From positions 3,961,501 to 4,025,500 of the forward strand of contig CANUEZ040000062.1 of assembly GCA_948099385.1 (NCBI GenBank): a DNA stretch of 64,000 bases, written 5' to 3'. Below are positions 29,001-41,000 of this stretch, one piece after another. The notes under the pieces were generated by a model, which made no database searches, was not told where the DNA came from, and saw only the letters and a program-made list of their open reading frames with translations. Position numbers and translations under genes: made by a program. Origin of the DNA: Fasciola hepatica (lineage: Eukaryota; Platyhelminthes; Trematoda; Plagiorchiida; Fasciolidae). The first letter of the stretch is position 1. Every line of letters starts with the position of its first letter.

Positions 29001-32000
29001 GCGGACAAAAAGGGTAGTCACTGTACCAAAAATGCGGGTTTTCCTAGAATTTTCCAAAAAAAGTGATGGTCCCAATCAGTTAATTAGCACGCCACCGAAC
29101 TCTACCGTTAATTGGACCTATTACGACGCCGGACTGGTAACTATCTTCAGAACTACCCATATATTTATGCCATCAGGAGAAGAGCTACTAGCACCTTGCA
29201 TCAAGTCAAACTGTGTTTATCGTTTCCAGCATGCATGCTCAACTCTCTGCGCAGACAGAACAAAGAGGCAGTTACTCCACAGAGTGGCCAAACACATAGT
29301 CGTATGATTACACGAAGCACTGAATAAATACTTCACGTAAATGTCACCATCAAAAGAACGAAAATGCCACAGGTTGCCCATCAAGCAACGTCATCGGGAG
29401 AGGAGTTATGGCGTCATCCCATTGGACACCTTTGGTGCCATCTACTCAAGCAAAAGACGAAGGCTGCTCAAAATCCCAGACCCATTTAAGAAACGTGAAT
29501 GGTTTTTCGTCTCTTCCTTAGTAACATACAATTCAGTTAATCTCCCCTTATCCTCCCTTATGGTTACAGGTTGTCCACAAATTGGTCTCTTGATGGTTGC
29601 TTTTCTTGGCCATACGAACATCTGCAGTGGCCGAAATAGACAATTTTTGATGATGCAGCGAACTGATCTTGGACACACTGTGCAAACGAATGTTTTTTGG
29701 TTTTTGTAGTAATTTTCGCTTCGACAGAGAAATGTTTTTAGGATAGAAAAATGATAAACTGAATATCAAAAACAAACTTAGCTTTACGTTGTCATTTGGG
29801 AACAGACACGAGGAGCACTTCTGACAAGTAGAGGACAAAGCATTTTGTGAACAAATAAAAATGAGCACAAAAGAAAAGAAAGTAGAACTTCACGTTTGAA
29901 AACTCAATCATTCCAGGTAAATGTCCACTTGGCATTCATGGACTTGAAACGCAGGAAGAACTGACACAAAAACTTCAAATTAGTCCATTTTAATACCCTC
30001 AATCAGTTTCAAATTATTGTAAACACGTCTAATTTGTTGGCAGTGGATTTCTTGTTCGTTTAATTTGGTTCCTACTCATTACAAGATCTTTAGTGATTAT
30101 TAATTTATTAACTGTCAGTGTACAGAATAAATTCGAAGGATTTTGTTCTATTTTCCTTTATCATACGCTAGTAGTAACTGTAGCGGTATTAGCGTCCAGG
30201 CTGACTTGAATATGAGTATCGTGCATTACGGAATACTCAGAATTTCTGGAATCTACATTTCAGTCAAGAATGGATTCGGTCAGAGTTAAAAATGGTCATA
30301 AAGAACTGTAGATCGAGGAATACCCTCTGAAGAAAAAATTCCATTTTCAACAGGCACGCGACTGTCTATTACGTACAGCATCCGTTCTTTTTTTCGCGGC
30401 CAATAATTTAATCACCCGTCCAATCACTCTATCACCAACCCATCCACTTAATTGTTCATTCACTCTTCCACTAAATAGCCTTCTCAATAACTCACTTACC
30501 AGCACCACTTGAAACACAATCATCTGATTCATGTCATAATCGTCTAGGTAACGGCGCAAAATTGCCATTGCTTCAACTCTGCTGGATGAGAACAGATCGT
30601 TGAAACGAGCGATGAGGTTCTGTTGACGGTTACGCTGAACTGGATCTAGCGGACTGAGCGGACTGATTCCTGAAATTTGTTGTGGTCCCGAGACGTCATC
30701 GAATAAATCCGATCTGATGCAAAGCGCGAAATCCATGAAAGAAGAATCTATGAAATTATGCAGTGTAGAAAATTTCGTTAACTACTCTTAGAACAGTATT
30801 CTGTGCGTAATAATTTATACCCTTTTGATTGCGTTTGTTCTTTCATGAGTCGTACAGAAGGCAGATAATTGCAAGTTCTTATGTAAGTAGTATGAAGTGA
30901 ATTAGCATTGGTAGGGTTGATTGAGAATAGTCATTTGTCAACAGAAAGGGTAACCAGTAACTACCATGAGCTGTCCACATGGCACATGCATACATTTTTC
31001 ACGGCTAATTTTTCTAATAGAATAAGTTCGTTTCTCTGGTTTTGCTGCTGCCGAAAAATTTCCGGGGCTTCAAGGATTTATGCTATGGTACATTGCCCTA
31101 GGAATGTTCGTTCTAACGGCTGAGGTTATCCTTTTCAAATAGTAAAGCAAAAGCTATGGCCCGCTAAACTTTTCGCGACTAAGCATGAGAAGAGTGGAAA
31201 GAGAAAAACGATTCTGTTTGGAGTTTATCGATTTATGACTTCAAATACCTGTGCTGATGCTCCCTGATCTGCAACGTGAACTGTTCTATCGCCGGTGAGC
31301 CAAATAACCAAGCGAATATGAAATATTGTTCAAACTGATAGTGTTATTTATCGGAACAAGAAAATACGTGCTTCTTGACTAGCGGATCACCTCAGTCACT
31401 GACAGACGATGAAGATGTAAGAAAAGTAACTCAACAGTATTCGACGTACGCATATGCGTTTCCTGAGAAGATAAAGGTGTAGATTGAGAATATCACGGAG
31501 AAATTCGGAAGTTTTGCAGATTGATGATCACTCGCTACGTTCGGTACGTAAACTACGCACAGCCACAGTGTACAAAAATACTTCTAGTCAAAATAACATT
31601 ACAACCGGCTTAGTGTAGACCGGTACTGAAAAAGGAAAATAAAAAAACCAACGGAAATCAAACAGTAAACAAATAGCTAAGGAGAAAAGATAACTTGAAT
31701 CAGTTTTTCCTTTTTACAAAACAGCTACGGCCCACAGAATTTACACGATTAGCTGTCCGAGAGTTATAGTTCTCTGTCGTTGCTGAGGAAATAAGAAATC
31801 ACCAGCACAACCGGTCTAACCTGGCTTGTTAGGAATCTACACCAGTGCGCACCCACCGAGCCTCCACTGGGATTTCAATCTGGGGTAAACGATTGTGACT
31901 TGAATACCTAACCCCCAAATTATTCAGACAGGCTCTCGACAGACTGTGGTGCTTCCATGATTTTCAATGGCAAGTGGAGCACCGGCACTGCGTGACAAAA

Positions 32001-35000
32001 CTTTCCATAGTAGTACTTTCGTAAAACACTGGTTGATTATTGAAGCTGAGGAAATCGCAAGTCAAAATCTCCACTTTATCAAAAAACCCTACCGATGGAT
32101 TAAAATACAGAATGTTTACTTCGTTTCCTCAGTTGACGATTCACGTAGAAGGTTCACATTCACTCGCGTGATTCAGCTTAAAACATTGTGAAAAGGTTTA
32201 ACTTCGAGACCAATCTCCTAATCAATTTATCAGTCTCAGATGAAAGAATTTTTGTTTACACGATGGCTGATGTGCTCGCTCTTTCACCTCTGCCACCTCA
32301 AACAAATGAACAAATCATGTAGGTTATCCGCTCAACTACACGCATCCGTTCACTGCTAATTGTTGTGCTTGAAAGTTTGAAGTTCCAAAACTTACCGAAG
32401 TTTCATCTGGAATACATTTTCAAGCAGTCCGAGTCTATCAATATCAGTAAAGCCTCAGTTCTGTTATTATAAAACTTGTGCTGTCGACTTGGCTCCGTTT
32501 TCTCCTGATTATTTTCGTGACATTTTGTCAGAAGGTGTCGAGTTCTCTTCTCCCCAAAAATAAAGAAAGAAGGTAAATTTCGTCTTATTGTGCTTACTTC
32601 AGTCCTACTGAAGACTTCCGAGCGGATCATTATTTACGATCTTAAGACCACCACTAATACTCTGGACGTAAACCAGTTTGCCTAGAAAAAATAGCAACTT
32701 ACTCCGGATGCCGTCAGCTGTCTTATCCATCCAATTGAGTCGCTGACTAGCCGGAAGAGCGAACTCGTTCGCGCATGTATCCTGGATTATAAGAATACTT
32801 TACCTTTCCCCTCATGAAGAAGGTTTACTAACGCCTTTAGATCACCAAGTGATACACCCTGTGCTTTCAAATTGGTTAAGGGGCTATTTCAGGAACCTAC
32901 CTCATTTTACGTATCTCAGATTTCCCAGATCCTCCTCAATCTCTGCTAACATCAGTGTAGTGCCAAGTGCTGTCTTGTCACCGTTCCTTTTCTTAGTGCA
33001 TGTATGTCAGACAGCAACCAGTTGAAAAACAAAAAAGCTGCTGGATAAAATGGCATTCCATCTGAAGTCTACAAGTGCTGCTTGTCGTCGTTGATCAGCA
33101 GACTACACACCTTATTTGGCTCCAAATCGCGAGAAGTCTTTCCGACTGACTGGAGCACGTACGTTTTGCAGCACATCCCAGAAAAGGGGGAAAATCAGTA
33201 TGCGACAACCATAGGGGATCAGTCTGATCGATATGGCTGCAAAAATTTTCTTCGAGCTGCTGCTCAACCGCCTCTCAGTTGCGAGAGACCGCCGCACCCG
33301 ACCAAACCAAGGATGTTTCCGCCGTGATAGAGGCTGCGTGGACCAAATTTTCACGCTACGTTGAACACTGGAGCAACGCTACAAGTTCCAGTAACCAACA
33401 GTAGTCTGTTTCATTGACTTTCGGGTCGCTTTTGATTAAGTTAACCGGGAGTACCTCTAGGCGATAATGGAATCCGATGGAATGCTCGCTAAACTCGCAA
33501 GGCTACTGAGAGGACACTATTTGTCCACTAGGGCGCGGGTCCGTATGTACGGTGAAGAGTCATCATAGTTCACACTCACTGCTGGCGTCCGGCGGGGCTG
33601 CCATCCTTCACCGGTGCTTTTCAACTACGCAATCGACTGGACAACGAGACAGTCACTGACTGATCATCCCGGTATCCAGCTGAGTCAGGAAATGTACATC
33701 TCGGGCCTAGAGTTCGCGGATGACATTGTTGTGCTAGCGGACTGTCCAGTGACGCTCGAACCAGCCCTTGACCGAGCCGATTTCTTCTCAGAGTCTACCG
33801 GACTATAAATTAACACTACAAAAACCAAAAGTATGTAAACATGCTCAGGGCCAGCAGCTCAACAGCTGTTCGTCAATGACCAACTAATCGAATGCGCCCC
33901 ATCATTCAGGTATCTAGGCTCTACACTGCTTCCGAACGGTCAGGCCAAGGATGAAGTAATACTCCGGATATAAAATGCCAGCAAAGCATTTCTCCAGCTA
34001 CGACGGGCGTTTTGGACCCGCAGTGAAATCAGCCTTCGGACTAAGGTGTGTGTCTGCCGTGCCGCTATAGGCCCCATACTCAGCTACGGCTGTAAAACCT
34101 GGCCCTTGAGAGCTGAGGATACTAGAAAGTTGGAGGTGTTTGATCACTGGTGCCTGCGACCTATTCTAAAAACCAGTTGGCGAGACAGAGTATTCAGCAA
34201 TGGAGTTAGGAGACGGTGCTGCGAAACTGACAAACTCTCCGACTTCCTCCAGGGTCATCCACTGCGGTGGCTAGTTCATATCCTACGGCGACCCGAGACG
34301 GAACTAACCAAACAAGCACTCCATCCCTAACCCTGTCTTGAATTGTGCCGTAGCCTTGGTGTTCAGCTCAAAACTTGGATCAAAACTGTCGAGAACGATA
34401 TAGAGCGCCTAGGCTTACGGTCGGTCTATGTTGCCCGCCAATGGAGGAAATCTGGATTGCGATATGCACCGAACTTCCTTCCAACCTCCGCGCACGGTCA
34501 ACTATGATATGACATATGCATGGAGCCGACTTACTCTCTAAAAGGAGATAGTAGCATAAAAGTAATTATGTATGTATGTATGACTTTCCATCTAAGACAC
34601 CATGCGTTACTTGCAGATACGCCTGAGATGTTGTGGTCGATTCTGGATCCCGGAACAGTATTGACGTCAATTCACTGCAAACAGTTTATCTCTACGATGA
34701 CGGAATTGTCAAACGCCGCCAATTTATTTCCTAATACCAGCAAGTGTATAGGAATATGGCTTCCGGTTGGTTTTAAATTCACATCACGAACAAATTAGCG
34801 AAGTTTCATGATAGTCTGAAATAGGGAAAGAGCCCAGTGCTATAAATATCTTAGTTTACTTATCATATCAGATTTTAAATGGCTCCACTATGTACTGTGT
34901 ACTCTTTCAAGGTAAAATACTGACATTTTACGCCTCCTGCCTTTTGATCTCTACATCTGCCTACCCACCTCTTTTCCAAGGTCATTCATTCATGTGTTTT

Positions 35001-38000
35001 ATGCCCCTGGTTATGCTGCTCCGTCATTCCTCTCGGTTTCTTTGTAAATGACTTTGTGTTAATCATTTGCTTCCTAAAATGCGTTTATAAGTGCGGTAAC
35101 ATATTTTATTCTGATTTATTGAATTTTGCAGAGCAATCCCATCTATCTGTGTTTGGGCGAGTTTGCAATACCACATATTCTCATGACACACCCGCTACAC
35201 TGACATCTTCCACACAGTACATCCCAGTTCACTACATGCAATAAATTTCGGTTGATATATTCCCGAACTACAAAGTTTTATAACTCATTTATTCCATATC
35301 TAGCAACGCTGCTTGTTTCTAACGATACCTAGTGAATGAATTGTAACCATGACTCATCTAATCATGATTTATCATCTCTCGTCTTGATCTTTGTTAATAA
35401 AACCGGCGTACTGATTCAGTCATTACCGTTTTCGTTACCATATTTTTGTTACTACGTGGCTGGTTAAAGGTCACGTAAAATTTGCTCTCTTTCTACAATT
35501 AAAGTGCATTTTTGGGTTGATCTGCCTTGACTGGATAGTTTAGGAGTATGGAAAATTAGTAGTCCTCACAGAATCGCAAACAATTTTGTTCTGACTTTAG
35601 GAAACATACTCCGTCATGGGTTTTACCAACAAATTTTTCGTTGAATTTGTTTGTTTCCGGGATCCTTGTTCATCCATAGTACCACGAAATAGACGTGCTT
35701 GAAGGCGTTCGTTCTGCTCTTCGAGAGATTGAACTCTGTTAGATGGGGAATGTCGTTTGGTTATAAAAACGCAGCGGTTTTAAGACAAATAGACAGTACA
35801 TCTCAGACCAAATGTGAGACTGATGAACAGTTCTACAGCAACTCAAAAAGTATATTTTTAATCGTATTACACACGAGACCTGGAATCATGCATAGAGCCA
35901 ACACAACAAATACAGAGAGAGATAATATGGTGGAAAATGTGAATAATGTTCGCAAAAGAATTGGGATCTAAGCAAACACTACTCCCCCATGGTCAGATGC
36001 AGTTGTGGTTCACAATAAGATTTCAGAAGCAATCATCCGAACACGCAGTGTGTTGCTGGCTCTTTGTTGTAATTTTGCCAACCTCGAAGACTTTACCCCA
36101 CGATGATACTCAAAACCAGATGCAGTATCGTCTGCTCCAGCTTTTTAGAACCGTTTATACCCAGAGCATTATTATCGTTTCGAAATATCCAAAACTGTTA
36201 CTAACAAACGACTGTGGCAACCGCCTCAGTTTTAGAGATCACGTGTGTTTACTTAGTCAAAAAATGAAATTTATTCGGTGTAAACTTGCTCCGGATAACT
36301 ACAACCTCTTGAAAACACCACTTTAATTGAAATTCTATTTTTTCTTTGGACAATGTGGTTCGTTAACTGGTTTGTGTTCAAAAGATCTTTCGGCCGACAG
36401 AATAATGACTTAAAAACACATTTATGGGAACGGTAATGTAATTTCAATTGAGTGGAACTGTTGGAAAATACTGAAAGTTTGTGCAGTTAGAATTTGCCTT
36501 CTTGATAACGGTCATAATGGTATTGGCTGTTTCATTCACTTTCCGTCTGCACTTGCACGTCTTTGCGTTTGTCGTTCCATTTTAGGTGTAACGATAGAAA
36601 TTTCATTGGAAATTTGAGCAAGCGAGCAACAAATAAATATGTAGGCATCTGGGTAAGTGGAATACTATTACAGTATTGACGGAAGAAAAACGGGACTTTA
36701 AATCAATTTGCTTTGAATGTTATAAATGGTTATTGTAGTCCATCTTTCTTGCCGAATATTATTGAAAGCTTGTTTTTTTTTCTCTGGAGAGTGAGAGTAT
36801 ACTTCAGAATTTCATGATTAATAACAACGTAGACACTTTTGTCTTATGGTAAATACCCTCATAATAAAAAAACTTTGATTTATGGCACATACACTCTGAT
36901 AAAAAGTGCTTATCGATAAACGTTTTCCTAACTATCCTTCTTTTTAACGTATTTCGTTCGCAGCAGTTTGGTGTTCACCTTAGTTTCATGGTGTAAACTT
37001 TGAAAGTCTGTCATTCCCTTGTAACAAATCAAAAGTCAATGGCGACCAAGTGGCATACATTTACTAGCTTAAGGCGTAATTAGTCATTTCATATTTTTAT
37101 AACTAAGCAGGAAACCAAAGTTTGGAGCACACAGCTGGTTTACGTGCAATAATATTTTAATTTATTCAAACAATTAAATCATAAAACCTAAGATTGGGCG
37201 CACGGTAGGTTACATTTGCATGGTATTGTGCCACGCGCGTTTTTCTATTTACAGACTGATCGGAAATCGACACAATGTTTCAAGCAAACTCCGCCAAACT
37301 ATGTAATCACTGAATCAGGAGATCAATAAATGTGACAACTTCTTCACAACACTTGTGTCTTTCAAGACATTTTTCCGTGTGATTTATTCAGTCTGCGGTG
37401 AGGATTTCTTTCTAACACTTATATTTTATGCAAAACTTCAGATGTGTCAAATTATTTCTTTACAACAATATCCGAAGACTAGAAAATATTCAGTTTGAAG
37501 TAAAAAAAACTCCACTCAACTAAAGTGGCACAATAACAAATGATAATTAAAAAACTGAAAACTGTCTGATAAAATAAATCACTAAGAATAATTTGCAAAG
37601 ACAGCAATTTCAACTACACATGCAGCAAAGAATACGTCAGGGAAATTAATTATTCCATTTACTCCAAAAATGAAGTCCCATAAGTCCAGCCCATCATAAA
37701 AAACATCAACTTTGACATTGTCTTTAGTCAGCCCACGCGCACTTTATGAAGGGGATGTTCTGAAGCTTGCCTTTCTGCGTCTACTGAACATTGGGGTTGA
37801 ACGCCTCCCAGAGAACAGTGTTTTCGACTTAGAATACTCTGGTGGTATTGCCTCTCTGAGTGACAATGCACATGCCATGCAGCTTGTTTGGCGATTGAGG
37901 TTTGCAGATATATGCTGTCTGCGATCTACAAGTGCAAAGTGCTTGTACAAGATTGATAGAAGCCTGTGTTCGCACTCGACATTTGTGGTGATCAGATAGA

Positions 38001-41000
38001 CTAAGTCAATAACCTTGAGTAGCTCAAAAGCTTGATTGCAGCTGACGGCAGCCAAATTTCATGAAACGTTTGCCAACCAATGGCACTTAGGGCCCCACCG
38101 TGACACTCAGCTTTCACTTGAAGGGTGGGTGTGCAAAGCCGTAGGTTTTCGAGACCTGGACGCTTCGCATCAAGAATGTCTGATAACTTTATGTGTTGAA
38201 CACCGATATCTCCGAAGCATTGCTGGCGTCTGGTGGGAACATCGAGTAACTGATCGCGAGCTTGGTTGTCGTGTATTAGATGTGGATAGCTGCCCTCCGA
38301 AAAAGTAATCACTTTTCACCGCCTTCAGTGGATTGGATATCATTTGCGTGTATCGGTGTGATGGCTACCTTTCCGTGCTCTCTTCGTATGCGCTATTCAA
38401 GATTGAAAGATGCAACACAAAGGTCACTCCATGACTTGGCATAGAGGCATGGAGAAGCAAGCATCGTTACTTCCTTCGATTCGCGCTTCCCGCCCTCCTG
38501 GTTTAGGCCAAAGAGATGAGGGCTGTTTTGGGGTAGAGACGTCGAGGGATGCGACTCAAATTAGATATCAATTTTCGGAATGCTGTTCGGCCCGCTTTCT
38601 GGACATCCGTTCCCATGAACATATAAAATCGGGAAAATGACATCACGAAGCAGGCAGAAAAATGCCTTTGTTCTTCTTATTAACTGCTTTCCTTCTTTGC
38701 ATTGTACTCAGTCCATAAAATTACTACCGCCTTGTTACTATCAATACTGTCGCGTTGACGTCAAGCTTGATCTCAAGCCGCTGTTAAACATGTGCATATA
38801 TCTTACAACAAACTTACTTTGATTTCAATTCATACAGGTGCTGATCCTTGGCGTACTTGTCTTGTTTGTTTTCTTTTCTACGGCGAGTTCCTTCATCACG
38901 GTCATAGCTAGTCCTAAAAGTACAAAATCAATAGGCACTATATGCAATATGAATGAGTCTTGACGTTTCGGTGTTGACTCATATTATGTAAACTGATAAC
39001 TACGCAATTAGATGACAAGTTTCCATCAAAACGATGACAGTTAATTCCAATAATTTCCATCTCAGAATGAGTTAGAGCTATCCTGATACCTTTGTTTGGG
39101 AAGATATCAGCTATACCTTCTTATCGACGAAAATCAAGATTATCTTTCCAAATAAAACTAAAAACCAAAACATTTTTTCAGGTACCTTGACCTTGGTTTT
39201 TGAATACATAATACATCGAGATGGCAGACGAGTACAACTTCAACAGATGGTACATATTCCATCGTCCGACTCTTGTGAAGACTAGCACTGTGTATTTGCA
39301 TGTTGTATCTGTGTCATCAGTTAGTCTTGGTGCTAGAAAACTCAAGTCGATTTAAATTAAGAACGCGTACCATAACGTGCAGCAGAGCAGTGACAAGGTT
39401 AGCGGTTTGCTCAATAGCTTCATCAATCAACACTGCAACGGCAATGATATTGCAATGTTAGATATGCGGATCGCTATACATGAATTTTAATAACTACGGA
39501 AGGAAGGCATGAACCTGACAATTCCTGTTCCATCATTCAGTTACCATTTTGTTATTCCCATCGAAAATTGAAATCTGCTCTATCAGAAAACGACAATTAT
39601 TTCGGCCGGAATGCAGTTGACTTGGCACTTCTTCAAAGTATGATAAACATGAATATATCTGAATTTTCTAATCATAAATATATCCACCCACTTACTCTGC
39701 TCCTGTACGGGACGGTTGTCCCATGTCAACTTCTATTTTTTCCAGAGATTTTGCGTAGGCTCGCTTCAACTCATCCAGTTCCATTACTCTTGAAGAAGAA
39801 GCATTCAGCGCCGACATACTAATGGACGAATTAAGTCCAGAACAACCCAGTCCAGAACCGAGTAGAGGAAGAAGTCGGGACTTGATAGCGGATGCACCTC
39901 CATAAAGTCCACCTATAAATTGGATGACAAGAAAATACCATATTCAAGTGATATAAACGGCATAGCAATTATTTTGCATAGAAAAGTTGGAATAAAATTG
40001 ATCGGCAAAATGGGTTGCTCCATGACATGAGGAAAACCTTTTCAAACAAAGATTGAAAACGGAATGTCTTATAGGTCTTAGTGAGAAACGTAGAATCTAG
40101 CTTGCGAATTTTTTGAAATCTCCTAAGTAATTAGATTCTAGAGTTGGTTCAGTATGCATATGCTCACTTTGGTAAAAAACTGAAAAATAAATAAAGGAAC
40201 TATGTCAGCGCTGTTATTCTATTCGGTAGGATCTGATTACTTTGGGCTGATTCATACGAAGTTTTCAATAAACATTCAAGTTCTCAGACTTGAGTCTTTG
40301 GACTTGACTTTGTGGGAGTTAACTAAAGATTTTTCAGTTCAGTTCAGTTCAAAAGACCATTAACCATCCACTAGGTATGGTGGCTTTGTTTGCTATCTCT
40401 CACCAGTAACCTCAATAAAAAATGCGGAAAAAGTATGGAAATATTTAGAAGAGACCTGATAATAGTATCAAATTGACGAGGAAATTTTGTGGAAACAAGA
40501 ACACCACTGATCATGACACCTAGCGATATCCCCCATTGTATCTAATCAGCGGATAGAGAAATCCCTTACACCTCATCCAGGAAGCCTAACAGGTCCCATG
40601 CAGCCAATTATTCTGGATAGAATTCTTATACCTTTCTTTCATATTAAGGACTGACCACATTTATCCATTTTCCAGACATTACTCACTTCAGCGACCGTTG
40701 CGCACCGAGGAATCTTATCCGGAGTCATGTGCAAAAAATGCCCAAACCACAGCCTGGCGAATACCATTGTTTCATATCACGATTTGGTTTGTGCTTAATA
40801 ATCTGCGCCTAACCTCAGCATTGTTGATACGGCTTTCTCACCAGATTTGACCACCGTTACGAAGGTACTGTTGTTTTAATACCGACAACCTTCACATATC
40901 CCTCCTCCACAAGGACCGTGCATCCGATTCATACAGATAAACTGGATTGACTGCTGTAGCGTGCACTCAAAGACACTTCATCCGATATCCTACATCCGGG

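Noticed and set aside
30714..30736. ATG at 30736 as an alternative start of the MIEAP-like protein
   Set aside because: It lies upstream of a good acceptor, and well-conserved exons further upstream contain the recognisable N-terminus.
38001..38312. 103-codon minus-strand frame as a possible exon of the MIEAP-like gene
   Set aside because: The plus strand over the same bases carries RTE motifs (LRSIAGVWWEHRVT), so this is an antisense shadow.
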